From: DATFES01 sp035457725
GTDB lineage: Bacteria; Pseudomonadota; Alphaproteobacteria; CACIAM-22H2
Assembly: GCA_035457725.1 (NCBI GenBank)
Contig: DATIBC010000065.1
Coordinates: 10,196 to 74,195, forward strand
Reading direction: 5' to 3'
DNA: 64,000 bases
Under the pieces are notes generated by a model, which saw nothing but the letters and a program-made list of their open reading frames with translations, did no database searches and was not told the origin of the DNA. Shown here piece after piece: positions 52,163 through 62,938 of this stretch (positions are counted from its first letter, which is position 1; each line of letters opens with the position of its first letter). A program made the position numbers and the translations under genes.

Positions 52163-53458
52163 ATGGCGCTGACGGCAGCCGCGGCGGCGATCGAGGGCTT
52201 GTTCGGACGCATCGAATCGCGGCGTGACGATTTGACAGCGTTGGCGCGCGATTTGGTCCGCATTCCAACGGTTAACCCGCCGGGCGACGTTTATACCGAT
52301 TGTGCGGAGATGATCGGCCGCCGGCTGGCTTCGCGCGAGTTCACGGTTGAATACGTCCGTGGCCTCGGCGCGCCCGGCGACAGCCACGCTCATCCGCGCA
52401 CCAATGTCATCGCAAGGCGCGAGGGATTCCGGCCCGGCCGGACGGTGCATTTCAACGGCCACATCGACGTCGTGGAGGCGGGCAAGGGCTGGACCGTGGA
52501 CCCGTTCATCGGCGTCGTTCGCGATGGCAAGTTGTACGGGCGCGGGTCATGCGACATGAAGGGGGGCCTCGCCGCGGCGGTGATCGCCGTCGAAGCGATC
52601 TTGGACGCCGGAATTCGCTTTCCTGGCGCGTTGGAGATTTCCGGCACCGTCGACGAAGAATCCGGCGGCTTCGCCGGCGTGGCGTGGCTCGCCGAACGCG
52701 GCTATTTCTCGCCGCCGCGCGTCGATCATGTGATCATTCCCGAGCCGCTCAATGTCGACCGCATCTGTCTCGGCCACCGTGGCGTTTGGTGGGCGGAGGT
52801 GGAGATGCGCGGCCGTATCGCCCACGGCTCGATGCCGTTCCTCGGCGTGAGCGCGATTCGCGGCATGGCGGCGTTTCTCGCCAAGATCGAACGTGAACTG
52901 TACCCGCGGCTTGACGGCAGGCGCACGCGCATGCCGGTGGTGCCCGAGGGCGCGCGGGCCTCGACGCTCAACTTCAATTCGATCCATGGCGGATTGGCCG
53001 AGACTTTCGCCGGGCTGCCGGCGCCGTTGGTAGCCGAGTCGTGCCGGCTGGTCATCGACCGTCGCTTTCTGGTCGAAGAGTCGCTCGAGGAGGTGAAACA
53101 GGAGATCGTGGCGTTGCTCGAGGCGACGGTTCGCGAACGCCCGGGACTTGCCTACGCGATGCGCGATGTCATGACCTTCCATCCGACGATGACCGATCCC
53201 GAGGCGCCGGTCGTCCGTGCGCTCGATGCGGCGATTGAGCGCGTGCTGGGCCGGCCGGCAAGCTTGATCGCCTCGCCCGGCACCTACGATCAAAAGCATA
53301 TCGCGCGCATCGGGCATCTTCACGATTGCGTCGCCTACGGGCCGGGCATACTCGAATTGGCACACCAACCCGACGAGTTCGTGGTCATCGACGATATGGT
53401 CGCCTCGGCTAAGGTGATGGCGGCCGCGGCGCTCGGATTATTGGGCGTCGGCGCGTGA
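52163..53458 (+). CDS. M20 family peptidase, ArgE/DapE type
   Basis: A 431-residue dizinc hydrolase that removes acyl groups from amino acids or small peptides. The metal sites are VHFNGHIDVVEAG (His, Asp), YGRGSCDMKGG (bridging Asp) and GTVDEESGGFAG (Glu-Glu). The ArgE/DapE arrangement is complete, but the substrate cannot be told; the true dapE is at 35.5 kb and this copy is distinct. It reads in one direction with the nucleoside hydrolase and the ABC importer that follow, so an amide or peptide taken up by that importer is a plausible substrate. Confidence 0.9.
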   Translation: MALTAAAAAIEGLFGRIESRRDDLTALARDLVRIPTVNPPGDVYTDCAEMIGRRLASREFTVEYVRGLGAPGDSHAHPRTNVIARREGFRPGRTVHFNGHIDVVEAGKGWTVDPFIGVVRDGKLYGRGSCDMKGGLAAAVIAVEAILDAGIRFPGALEISGTVDEESGGFAGVAWLAERGYFSPPRVDHVIIPEPLNVDRICLGHRGVWWAEVEMRGRIAHGSMPFLGVSAIRGMAAFLAKIERELYPRLDGRRTRMPVVPEGARASTLNFNSIHGGLAETFAGLPAPLVAESCRLVIDRRFLVEESLEEVKQEIVALLEATVRERPGLAYAMRDVMTFHPTMTDPEAPVVRALDAAIERVLGRPASLIASPGTYDQKHIARIGHLHDCVAYGPGILELAHQPDEFVVIDDMVASAKVMAAAALGLLGVGA

Positions 53459-53474
53459 GGCGACGCTTTCGCCG

Positions 53475-54416
53475 ATGAGCGAGGCGCGGGCCATCGTTAT
53501 CGACTGCGATCCCGGCCACGACGACGCCGTCGCGCTGCTGCTGGCGCTGGCGGCGCCCGAGCGGCTCGACGTCCGCTCGGTAACGGCGGTCGCCGGCAAC
53601 GTGGCGCTCGATAAAGCCGAGCGCAACGCGCGCGCCCTCGTCGAACTGGCGCGCCGCGATGACGTCACTGTCTACGCTGGATGCGAGCGGCCATGGCGGC
53701 GCGCGCTCGTCACCGCCGAGCCGATCGTCGGACCGACCGGACTCGACGGGGCCGATCTGCCGCCGCCGGCCCGGGCTTTGGGGCAAGGTCATGCGATCGA
53801 TGTGCTCGCCGATTTGCTGCGCAAAGCGCGGCCGCGGTCGATCACCCTGTGCCCGCTCGGGCCGCTGACCAATTTCGGCACGCTGTTTTTGCGCGCGCCG
53901 GAGCTCGCCTCGCGCGTGCGCGAAATCGTGCTGATGGGCGGCGCGATCGGCATCGGCAATGTCACGGCGTCGGCCGAATTCAATATCTTCACCGATCCGC
54001 ACGCCGCGAGCTGCGTGTTCGCCGCCGGGGCGCCGATCGTCATGCTGCCACTCGAGGCGACGCATCAGGTCATCGCCACGCCCGAACGGGTGCGCGCGTT
54101 CGCCCAGCTTGGCACGCCCGTCGGCCGTGCCATCGCCGGACTGCTTGGCCGCGACAGCGGCCGCGATCTCTCCCGCTTTGGCGGCCGCGGCATTCCGCTG
54201 CACGATCCCTGCGTCATCGGCTATCTGTTGTGGCCGGAGCTGTTCTCCGGGTTCGCCGCGCACGTCGCCATCGAGACGGAAAGCGAGCTTTCGATGGGAC
54301 GAACCGTCGTCGATCGTTGGCGCAGCGCGCGGCCGCCCGACAACGCGATGGTGATCGACCGCGTCGACGCCGAGGCCTTGTTTTCGCGCATGACCGCGAC
54401 GTTGGCCCGGCTTTGA
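53475..54416 (+). CDS. Nucleoside hydrolase (IUNH family)
   Basis: A 313-residue N-ribohydrolase. The metal-binding loop is IDCDPGHDDAVALLLAL (8-24), the first of the conserved Asp clusters, and NVTASAEFNIFTDPHAA carries the second; the final Asp is in PLHDPCVI. It releases free bases from nucleosides in the cytoplasm. It lies 17 bases after the M20 peptidase and 88 bases before the ABC binding-protein gene. With the xanthine phosphoribosyltransferase at 61 kb it forms the base-salvage theme. Confidence 0.93.
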   Translation: MSEARAIVIDCDPGHDDAVALLLALAAPERLDVRSVTAVAGNVALDKAERNARALVELARRDDVTVYAGCERPWRRALVTAEPIVGPTGLDGADLPPPARALGQGHAIDVLADLLRKARPRSITLCPLGPLTNFGTLFLRAPELASRVREIVLMGGAIGIGNVTASAEFNIFTDPHAASCVFAAGAPIVMLPLEATHQVIATPERVRAFAQLGTPVGRAIAGLLGRDSGRDLSRFGGRGIPLHDPCVIGYLLWPELFSGFAAHVAIETESELSMGRTVVDRWRSARPPDNAMVIDRVDAEALFSRMTATLARL

Positions 54417-54503
54417 CGCGGAGCGATGGAAAATCCGGCGGCGGAAGGCTAGGCTTTGCGCGCGAGGGCCGATGGGGCGACCGACAGGAAGGGGAGCAGG
54501 ACC

Positions 54504-55988
54504 GTGAACCGCATCGTTGCCATGCTTGGAGCCGTGGGGCTGGCGCTGGCGCTGCCGAGCGCGGCGAGTGCCCAAAAAGATACGCTTTCACTCGGAATGT
54601 CGGTCGAGCCGCCGCATCTCGACCCTTCGGGCGGCGCCGCCGGCTCGATTCGCGAGGTGACCTACGCCAACGTGTACGAAGGCCTGACGCGGATCGACCG
54701 CGGCGGGCAGGTGCGGCCGGCGCTTGCCGAGAGCTGGACACGATCGGCGGACGGACTGACTTATGTCTTCACGCTACGCTCCGGCGTGAAGTTCCACGAC
54801 GGCAGCGACTTCGATGCCGCAGACGTTAAATTCACCTTCGATCGCGCCATGGCGCCAGACAGCACCAACGCCCAGAAATGGATTTTCGCGCCGATCGAGA
54901 GCGTGTCGGCCACCGAATCGCATAAAGTAACGATCAAACTCAAGCATCCGGTCGGAAATTTTCTTTACAACCTCGGTTGGGGTGACGCGGTGATTTTCGC
55001 GCCCGAAAGCGTCGCCAACAACAAACAGGCGCCGGTGGGAACCGGCCCGTTCAAGTTCGAACGCTGGGTGCGTGGCGACCGGGTCGAACTGTCGCGCTTC
55101 GATGGACACCGCGACGTGGCGGGCATCAAGCTCAGGCGCGCGACGTTCCGCTTCATCCAAGACCCGGCGGCGCAGGTGACGGCGCTGCGCGCCGGCGATC
55201 TCGACGCCTTCCCCAATCTCGGCGCTCCCGAGACGCTCGACCAGTTCAAGAACGACGCGCGCTTCAAGGTGGTCGTCGGCGCCACCGAGGGCGAGGTGGT
55301 ACTCGCTCTCAACAACACCAAGCCACCGCTCGACGACGTGCGCGTGCGCCGCGCCATCTCGCACGCCATTGACCGCAAGGCGGTGGTCGAAGGCGCGTGG
55401 TCGGGCTACGGGCCGCCCATCGGCAGCCATTTTTCGCCGCTGCATCCGGCCTATGTCGATCTCACGGGCATTTACCCTTACGACCCGGCCAAGGCGCGCG
55501 CGTTGCTCCGCGAGGCAGGCGTGCGCGACGGCCAGACGCTCAACATGCGGCTGCCGCCGTTTCCCTACGCGCCGCGCGCCGGCGAGATCGTCAAGGCGTT
55601 CCTCGAGCAGGTCGGGCTCAAGGTCAACTACGAGCTGATCCAAGCACCGCAATGGCTGCAGCAGGTCTTCCGGGAGCGGCAATACGACATGACGATCGTC
55701 GCCCACACCGAACCGCTCGATATCAACGTCTACGCGCGCGACGACTACTATTTCGGCTACAAGAACCCCGCGTTCAGGGAGCTGATCGCGACGATCGAAC
55801 GCACGCTTGATGAGGGCGAGCGCAACAAGCTGTTGGGCGAGGCGCAACGCACAATCGCCCGCGACGCGGTCAATGGATTTCTCTTCCAGCTTCCCAAGCT
55901 TGGCGTATGGAACGCCGAACTCGAAGGGCTGTGGGAAAACAGCCCGATTCAAGCCAACGACTTGACTGAGGTCCGCTGGCGGCGGTGA
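54504..55988 (+). CDS. ABC transporter substrate-binding protein, family 5 (Dpp/Opp type)
   Basis: A 494-residue periplasmic binding protein. The start is the GTG at 54504, after AGGAAGGGGAG, which gives a Sec signal peptide ending SAASAQ (about residue 23); a frame from 54456 would place 16 charged residues in front. SBP_bac_5 landmarks are LTYVFTLRSGVKFHDGSDFD and VRRAISHAIDRKAVVEG. It feeds the two permeases and two ATPases that follow. A 176-base gap separates it from the permeases. Ligand likely a peptide or modified amino acid. Confidence 0.92.
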   Translation: MNRIVAMLGAVGLALALPSAASAQKDTLSLGMSVEPPHLDPSGGAAGSIREVTYANVYEGLTRIDRGGQVRPALAESWTRSADGLTYVFTLRSGVKFHDGSDFDAADVKFTFDRAMAPDSTNAQKWIFAPIESVSATESHKVTIKLKHPVGNFLYNLGWGDAVIFAPESVANNKQAPVGTGPFKFERWVRGDRVELSRFDGHRDVAGIKLRRATFRFIQDPAAQVTALRAGDLDAFPNLGAPETLDQFKNDARFKVVVGATEGEVVLALNNTKPPLDDVRVRRAISHAIDRKAVVEGAWSGYGPPIGSHFSPLHPAYVDLTGIYPYDPAKARALLREAGVRDGQTLNMRLPPFPYAPRAGEIVKAFLEQVGLKVNYELIQAPQWLQQVFRERQYDMTIVAHTEPLDINVYARDDYYFGYKNPAFRELIATIERTLDEGERNKLLGEAQRTIARDAVNGFLFQLPKLGVWNAELEGLWENSPIQANDLTEVRWRR

Positions 55989-56072
55989 GGACGCGACGAC
56001 CTGCGGCGAATTGCGACGCGCGCGCCCATCCTCGATGGTGCGACGGGCTCGAATTGGGCCTGGGGTCGGAAC

Positions 56073-56084
56073 GCGACTAGTCGC
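56073..56084. promoter_or_regulatory. 12-bp perfect palindrome in the importer intergenic gap
   Basis: GCGACTAGTCGC lies about 80 bases before the first permease gene, in the 176-base gap after the binding protein. It may be a regulator site or simply a restriction-type palindrome. No terminator-like T run follows. Nothing else was seen in this gap. Confidence 0.25.
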
Positions 56085-56164
56085 CTTCGTCGCGAGCTTG
56101 TGGACGGATGAAGCGACGACGCCATGAGACACTTTATTAACTGGGCCGACGGCGCAGCTCGGCA

Positions 56165-57115
56165 ATGATCGCCTTTTGCCTGCGCCGGGTGGCGATGCTG
56201 CTGATCACCTTGTTGGCGGCTTCGGCGGTCGTTTTCTTCGTGCTCGAGGTGCTGCCGGGCGACCCGGCGCTGGTCATGCTCGGCACCGAGGCGCAGCCTG
56301 AAACGCTCGCGGCGCTGCGCCGTCAGCTTGGTCTCGATCGACCGGCCGGCGAGCGGTATCTGGTTTGGATCGCTGGCTTGATCGTCGGCGATCTCGGCCT
56401 GAGCGTCACCTATCAGGTGCCGGTGGCCCAGCTCATTGTCGAGCGATTCGCCATCACCGGGCCGCTCGCGGCTATCGCGATCGCGCTGTCGACGGCGCTG
56501 GCGATTCCCCTCGGCGTGCTGGCCGCGGCCCGTCATCGCCGGCTCGGCGACGTCGGCGTGATGACGTTCACGCAGTTCGGCGTCGCGGTGCCCAATTTTT
56601 GGTTCGCTCTGCTGCTCGTGCTGCTGTTCTCGATCAATCTTGGATGGCTGCCGGCGGGAGGCTTTCCCGGCTGGAGCGCGGGGCTTGGTCCGGCGTTCGC
56701 GGCGCTGACGCTGCCGGCGGTGGCGCTGGCGTTGCCGCAGGCGGCGATCCTGGCGCGCGTCGCCCGTTCCGCGGTTCTCGACACGCTCGGCGAAGATTAT
56801 GTCCGCACGGCGCGAGCCAAGGGTTTGACGCAGGGTGCGACGCTGCGCCGGCACGTGTTACGCAACGCGATGATCCCGGTGGTGACGATCATGGGGCTGC
56901 AATTCTCGTTCCTGCTCGCCGGAGCGATCATCATCGAGAACGTGTTCTACCTTCCCGGCCTCGGGCGCCTCGTCTTCCAGGCGATTAGCCAGCGCGATCT
57001 CATCGTGGTGAAGGACATCGTTCTCGTCCTGGCGGCGATGGTGGTGCTGATCAACTTCGTAGTCGATCTCCTTTACGCCGCTCTCGATCCGCGGCTGCGC
57101 CGCGCGGTGTCATGA
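56165..57115 (+). CDS. ABC transporter permease, DppB/OppB type
   Basis: A 316-residue permease with about six helices. The N-terminal CLRRVAMLLITLLAASAVVF helix is followed by PGDPALVMLG, the family box, and the coupling loop is YVRTARAKGLTQGATLRRHV. It ends LYAALDPRLRRAVS. It overlaps the next permease by four bases (ATGA at 57112-57115). Forms the translocation pore with the DppC-type protein. Confidence 0.94.
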   Translation: MIAFCLRRVAMLLITLLAASAVVFFVLEVLPGDPALVMLGTEAQPETLAALRRQLGLDRPAGERYLVWIAGLIVGDLGLSVTYQVPVAQLIVERFAITGPLAAIAIALSTALAIPLGVLAAARHRRLGDVGVMTFTQFGVAVPNFWFALLLVLLFSINLGWLPAGGFPGWSAGLGPAFAALTLPAVALALPQAAILARVARSAVLDTLGEDYVRTARAKGLTQGATLRRHVLRNAMIPVVTIMGLQFSFLLAGAIIIENVFYLPGLGRLVFQAISQRDLIVVKDIVLVLAAMVVLINFVVDLLYAALDPRLRRAVS

Positions 57116-57947
57116 TCGCCGCCGGATTCGCTTGGCGCCGGCATCCGCCGCTCGTCATCGGCGGGGTACTGACGCTCGCCTTGATTGCGATCGCGGCGCT
57201 GTCGCTGGTTTGGACGCCCTATCCGGTCACCGAGCTCGCCATCGCCCGCCGCCTGCAGTCGCCGTCGGCGGCGCATTGGCTCGGCACCGACCAGTTCGGC
57301 CGCGACGTGCTGTCGATGTTGATGGCGGGTTCGCGCAACTCGTTCGCGGTCGGCTTCGTCGCCGTCGGCATCGGCCTCGTGTGCGGTACGACGCTCGGCG
57401 CGTTCGCCGCCGCGAGGCGCGGCTGGATCGACGACGCGGTGATGCGGCTGGCCGACTTCACCTTCGCCTTTCCCGCCGTGATCTCGGCGATCATGATCAC
57501 CGCGCTCGCCGGGCCGGGGGCGATCAACGCGATCGTCGCCATCGGCATCTTCACCATACCGGTGTTCGCGCGGCTCGCCCGCGGCGCCGCGCTACAAGTG
57601 TGGTCGCGCGAGTTCGTCCTGGCGGCGCGCGCGGCGGGCAAGGGAGCGCCGCGGATCACACTTGAGCATGTGCTGCCGAACATCGCCGGGCTTCTCGTCG
57701 TCCAGGCGACGATCCAGTTCGCCTTGGCGATCCTCGCCGAGGCGGGACTGAGCTATCTCGGTCTCGGCGCGCAGCCGCCGCAGGCGAGCTGGGGCAAGAT
57801 GCTCTACGAGGCGCAGACGTTCATGCAGCGCGCGCCGTTGCTGGCGATATTTCCCGGCGCGGCGATCGCCGTCGCCGTGTTGGCGTTCAATCTCCTCGGC
57901 GACGGGCTGCGCGACCTGGTCGACCCGCGACTCCGCCGCGCACGCGC

Positions 57948-57951
<4 letters not shown>
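57112..57951 (+). CDS. ABC transporter permease, DppC/OppC type
   Basis: A 279-residue permease with the family box HWLGTDQFGRDVLSMLMAGS near residue 57 and the coupling loop ARAAGKGAPRITLEHVLPN. Six helices can be counted. It is coupled to both neighbours by ATGA overlaps, so all four membrane-complex genes are translated together. Partner of the DppB-type permease. Confidence 0.94.
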
Positions 57952-58909
<958 letters not shown>

Positions 58910-58913
<4 letters not shown>

Positions 58914-59869
58914 CCCGCGATGGAGCCCCGCTCGTCGAAGCAGCCGGATTGAGCCGACGCTACAAACTGCGCGGCCAAGCCGGCGCCGTGACCCGCGCCG
59001 TCGAAGAGGCGAGCTTCGCGATCTTGCGTGGCCGCAGCTTCGGTATCGTTGGCGAATCCGGGTCCGGCAAGTCGACCCTGGCGCGTCTCGTCATGGCACT
59101 CGAGCGGCCGGATGCGGGAACCGTCCGCTTCGAGGGCGAGGATCTGTTCGCGCTGCCCGCGGATGCGCTTCGCCGGCGCCGGCGCGCGTTCCAGATGGTC
59201 TTTCAGGACCCGTACGGCTCGCTCGATCCGCGCCAAAGCGTGGCGCGCATCGTCGCCGAGCCGCTCGATGTCGCCGAGCCCGGGCTGTCGCGTCGCGAAC
59301 GTCTCGCGCGCGTCGAAGACATGCTGGACTCCGTCGGCCTGCCGGGCGACGCGGCGCGACGCTATCCGCACGAGTTCTCCGGCGGGCAGCGTCAGCGCAT
59401 CGCCGTTGCCCGCGCGTTGATCACCGCGCCCGCGCTCATTGTCGCCGACGAGCCGGTCTCGGCGCTCGACGTGTCGGTGCAGGCGCAAGTGCTGAATCTG
59501 CTCATGGACCTGCAGGAAGCGCGCGGGGTGACCTATCTATTCATCAGCCACAACCTCGCCGTGGTCGAGCACGTCGCCGACGAAGTCGCGGTGATGTATC
59601 GCGGCCGCATCGTCGAACGCGGTCCGGCCGAAGAGCTGTTTCAGCGCCCGGCGCATCCCTACACGCGGGCGCTAGTCGATGCGGTGCCCGATCTGACGAC
59701 CGCCGGGACCGGAGCGCTGGCGCCGGCGCTCTCCGAAGGCGGCGAGCCGCCGTCGCATGGATGCCCGTTCGCGCCGCGCTGCCCGCGCGTCGAGGCGCGT
59801 TGCCGCGCCGAGGCGCCGCTATTGCGCGAGCTGGACGGCGATCGGCAGGCTGCCTGCCACTTCGCTTGA
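58910..59869 (+). CDS. ABC transporter ATP-binding protein, DppF/OppF type
   Basis: A 319-residue second ATPase of the importer. Walker A is GESGSGKS, signature FSGGQRQR, Walker B LIVADEP, and the C-terminal cysteine box reads CPFAPRCPRVEARC. The start at 58910 overlaps the DppD stop (ATGA); a frame from 58796 would add 38 residues of unrelated sequence and is rejected. Completes a five-gene Dpp/Opp-type system from 54.5 to 59.9 kb. Confidence 0.94.
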
Positions 59870-59886
59870 GCGGAGCGACGGCGACC

Positions 59887-60795
59887 TCAGGCCCGCGCGC
59901 TCGCCGGTTTGGGCGGCGGAAAGATCAGCACCAGCGCCAGCGCGGAACCGACCAGCGCCATCGACAAAAGTTCGCGCACGCCGAGCGGCTCACCGAGCGC
60001 GATGGCGCTGCTGACGAGCGCCACCATCGGCGTCAAAAGCGTGCCGACGGCGGCAACGTTGGCAGGAAACAGATGGACGATCTTGAACCAGGCGAAGTAG
60101 GCGAACACCAGCGCCACCAGCACGAGGTAAAGGACGCATGCCCAGGCATACCAGCTCGCTTGCGGAAAATGCAGTCCTTCGACGAACGGCATGACGATGA
60201 GGATCGGCACGCCGCCAAAGAAGAGTTGCCAGCCGGCGTTGGCCAGCGTCGAGATCGTCCATTTCTGGCGCTTCTGATAGAGCGTGCCGATCGCCCACCC
60301 GAAGGCGGCGAGCAGGACGAAGATGACGCCGATCGGCGATTCGGCGAGCACGCCGGCGCTGCGCGAAACCAGCACGACGATTCCGGCGATACCCAATGCG
60401 AGCGCCACGATCAGCCGGCCCGACAAGCGTTCGCCGAGGAACATCGCCGCCAGCATCGCCGACCAGATCGGCATGGTGAAGCCAAGAATCGACGCTTTGC
60501 CCGACGGCAGCAGGATCAGCCCGAAGGCGGTGAACATGTGCCAGCTCGTGACGTTGAACAGCGAGGCGATGGCGAGGCTGCGCCACTCGCCGCCATGCGG
60601 CCTCGCCTTGACGCCCGCCATGCGGGCCAGTGCCAGCAGCATGAGGCCCGCCGCGATGCAGGTGTAGCCGCGGAAGGTCCACGGCGGAATCTCCTGAAGG
60701 GCGACCTTCATCACCCACCAGTTGCTACCCCAGGCGATCGACAATCCGACGAGAAGAACGAGCCCCAGGCGGGGCAGGCGTTGCGAAGCGCTCAC
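59887..60795 (-). CDS. DMT/EamA family transporter
   Basis: A 302-residue drug/metabolite transporter with about ten helices arranged as two EamA repeats of five (about 8-140 and 150-290). Landmarks are SIAWGSNWWVMKVAL near the start and TPMVALVSSAIALGEP in the second repeat. The GTG start (60795) overlaps the stop of the xanthine phosphoribosyltransferase gene (GTGA), so it is made together with a purine-salvage enzyme. It may export a purine or amino acid; this is inference. Confidence 0.9.
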   Translation of the reverse strand: MSASQRLPRLGLVLLVGLSIAWGSNWWVMKVALQEIPPWTFRGYTCIAAGLMLLALARMAGVKARPHGGEWRSLAIASLFNVTSWHMFTAFGLILLPSGKASILGFTMPIWSAMLAAMFLGERLSGRLIVALALGIAGIVVLVSRSAGVLAESPIGVIFVLLAAFGWAIGTLYQKRQKWTISTLANAGWQLFFGGVPILIVMPFVEGLHFPQASWYAWACVLYLVLVALVFAYFAWFKIVHLFPANVAAVGTLLTPMVALVSSAIALGEPLGVRELLSMALVGSALALVLIFPPPKPASARA

Positions 60796-61307
60796 GTCGA
60801 TTCAGCGCGTGCCGGGGGGACGGCGACGATCGGCTGGACGAACTGCGGTTCGGTGTCCCAGGGGAAATAGATCCAGGTGTCCTGGCTCACCTCGGTAATG
60901 TAGGTGTCGACCATCGGCTTGCCGGCGGGCTTGGCGTAGATGGTGGCGAAGTGCGCGCCCGGCATTAGATCGCGCACCACCTTCGCGGTCGTACCGGTAT
61001 CGACCAAATCGTCGATGATCAGCCAGCGGCCGGTGCCGCCGCTGGTCTCGGTCACCTCGCGCGACAAACCTTTCAGCACCTTGCTGCCGTGCAGTGTCTG
61101 GTGCTCGTAGCTTGAGACCGAGATGGTGTCGATGACGCGAATCTCCAACTCGCGCGCGACGATCGCCGCCGGCACCAAACCGCCGCGGGTAATCGCGACG
61201 ATGCCTTTCCACGGACCGCCGCCGACGAGACGCCATGCCAGCGCCTTGGCGTCGCGGTGCAATTCCTGCCACGACACCGGAAACGTCTTGTTGATCTGGG
61301 TCGACAT
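60792..61307 (-). CDS. gpt: Xanthine-guanine phosphoribosyltransferase
   Basis: A 171-residue type I phosphoribosyltransferase that makes XMP and GMP from the bases and PRPP. The PRPP-binding motif is WLIIDDLVDTGTTAKVVRD (about 95-113), with the ARVEL-like base site near SVSSYEHQT. The start is the ATG at 61307, which gives the family length; a frame from 61448 would add 47 Arg/Pro-rich residues. It is translationally coupled to the EamA transporter. Confidence 0.93.
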   Translation of the reverse strand: MSTQINKTFPVSWQELHRDAKALAWRLVGGGPWKGIVAITRGGLVPAAIVARELEIRVIDTISVSSYEHQTLHGSKVLKGLSREVTETSGGTGRWLIIDDLVDTGTTAKVVRDLMPGAHFATIYAKPAGKPMVDTYITEVSQDTWIYFPWDTEPQFVQPIVAVPPARAEST

Positions 61308-61396
61308 CGGAGGGTCCCCCGGGGAATAGTCGGCGGATTTAAGCCGAAGCGCTTCGAAGTGGCAACCAAGCGCAGGGGCGCCTCGCCGCAATGCCG

Positions 61397-61828
61397 TCAG
61401 GTGGCGCGGCGATCGACGGAATACAGCACGCAGCCAGCGATGCGCCACGAGCCGTCGTCTTGGCGCTCCATTTCATAGACGGCGAGCACCGGCGCGCCGT
61501 CCGGCCCGACCACCTCGACGAGCTGGAGCAAAGTCGAGTCCACGCGCAGCAACTCGCCAAAGGCGACCGAGCGCGGCCGGTAGACGGCGGCGTAACCGCT
61601 TCGCACCATGTCCATGAAGGTGTCAGGCGTCGCGAATTGGCGCTGAATCGAAGGGCTGGCGAAGGCGAAGGCGGCTGGCCCGTCGTCGCGCCGAAACGCC
61701 GCGATTTGGTCTTCGATCGTGCGATGGATCGCCGCGCGGTCGACCGCGCCGATATCGCTGGCTGGCGCTTGCGCGGCGGCCTGGGCCGTCATCACCGCAT
61801 AGAACAGAAAGATTGCGAAGCGGCGCAT
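61397..61828 (-). CDS. DUF4864 domain-containing secreted protein
   Basis: A 143-residue exported protein. A signal peptide (MRRFAIFLFYAVMTAQAAAQ, cleavage near 20) precedes a DUF4864 domain with IHRTIEDQIAAFRRDDGPAA (about 36-55), FAFASPSIQRQF and the C-terminal DDGSWRIAGCVLY. The fold is probably NTF2-like, as the pattern of a flat sheet with a cap helix suggests, but function is unknown. The ATG at 61828 is preferred to a TTG at 61855. Confidence 0.8.
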   Translation of the reverse strand: MRRFAIFLFYAVMTAQAAAQAPASDIGAVDRAAIHRTIEDQIAAFRRDDGPAAFAFASPSIQRQFATPDTFMDMVRSGYAAVYRPRSVAFGELLRVDSTLLQLVEVVGPDGAPVLAVYEMERQDDGSWRIAGCVLYSVDRRAT

Positions 61829-61903
61829 GGGAAAAAGTCCAATGCGGTTGGCCAAGGCTGCGACGCAAGTATGCGCCCTGCTTCGATCGACGCACAGCGT
61901 CGC

Positions 61904-62731
61904 TCAGCGCAGATGGACGCGCACCTCGTTGGCGGAAGCAGCGGAGACGGTCGGCGGCGCGATCGCCAGCCGCTCGGGGGCGAAGCCCATTTCGACCAGG
62001 CTGCGACGAACCTTGTCGGTTTGGCAGTCAGCGGCGAGTCCGGCAAGGGCGGACTGTTCGTTCGATCCGCCGGCCGCCGGGGCCGCCGCAAGATCGAAGG
62101 CGACGTCGGGCTTGCGCGCGGCGGCCTCGCGGGCGGCGCGAAAGAGCACGTCTTCGTACGCCGGCGATGGGCGGTCGAACCGAATGGTGACAAAGGGACG
62201 GCCGAGCGGCCGCGCCGGCGCACTCGGTGCGGGCGCAAAGGGCGCGGCTTGCTCGGCCGAGCCGGATATCGCCTGTCCTAACACCGTCAAGCGGTCACGC
62301 TCGCACGCCAGCAGCATCTGTCCGCCGCCGAAAAGCGCCTCCGCACCACTGGCCGAAAGGCGCGCGAGCTGGGCTGCGAATGCATCGAGCTCGGCCGCCG
62401 CACGCGTCCATTGCGCGCGGAGCTCCGCATCGCTAGCGCGCGGAGTGGCGGCGAGGCGCATCGCCATCGCCTCGGCGTGCCTTCGATAGACGTGCGCGCG
62501 GGCGAGCAGTTCGCCGCTGGCGATCGGACCGGCGGCCGTCGACGGAGCGCCGGTGGTGGTCGCGCTTTGGCCGGGCCGCGGGGTCGCCGGCGGCGGCGCA
62601 ATCACGCTCGCTGGCGGCTCGACGGGCGGCCAGATCGCATCCGAGATATCGGCGCAGGCCGGCAGAACGAGCAACGCGACGAGCGCTGACCTGGCCGCGG
62701 ACCGCTTTCGGCCGCGCGAAAGGAGCGCCAT
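61904..62731 (-). CDS. Putative lipoprotein with OmpA-like C-terminal region
   Basis: A 275-residue exported protein. The N-terminal signal ends in a lipobox-like LPAC (about residues 25-28), so lipid attachment is probable. A Pro/Ala-rich stretch (about 38-75) leads to a helical region, and the last 100 residues resemble an OmpA-type fold (FVTIRFDRPSPAYEDVLFRA, then RRSLVEMGFAPERL). That region could contact peptidoglycan. The start at 62731 avoids a 68-residue Arg-rich extension from 62935. Proteins of this sort occur in Rhodospirillales; I have no established function. Confidence 0.72.
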   Translation of the reverse strand: MALLSRGRKRSAARSALVALLVLPACADISDAIWPPVEPPASVIAPPPATPRPGQSATTTGAPSTAAGPIASGELLARAHVYRRHAEAMAMRLAATPRASDAELRAQWTRAAAELDAFAAQLARLSASGAEALFGGGQMLLACERDRLTVLGQAISGSAEQAAPFAPAPSAPARPLGRPFVTIRFDRPSPAYEDVLFRAAREAAARKPDVAFDLAAAPAAGGSNEQSALAGLAADCQTDKVRRSLVEMGFAPERLAIAPPTVSAASANEVRVHLR

Positions 62732-62855
62732 GAGGCGGCAATGAATCACCGCGCGATGGTAACCAAAGCGGCGCGGCAAGAATAGGGTCAAACATCTGGA
62801 ACGCTTTGTGAAATCGTGGTTCGCAGGGAGCGTCATCGAGGCGACCCGGCGGTGC

Positions 62856-62884
62856 TTGCCAGTCGGACGCGCTTTGAGTAGTGT
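62856..62884 (+). promoter_or_regulatory. Candidate promoter of the tRNA-Arg gene
   Basis: TTGCCA (62856-62861) and TAGTGT (62879-62884) are 17 bases apart and about 55 bases before the tRNA. The -10 hexamer matches only three of six consensus positions. Confidence 0.35.
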
Positions 62885-62938
62885 CCGGCCTTCGTTTCGC
62901 CGGCCCCGCGTCGATCGCGGCGGCGTTCGGCGCAATCA

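Noticed and set aside
62732..62935. An upstream extension of the OmpA-like lipoprotein reading frame
   Set aside because: It is Arg-rich and would place the lipoprotein signal in mid-protein. The ATG at 62731 gives a proper signal peptide.
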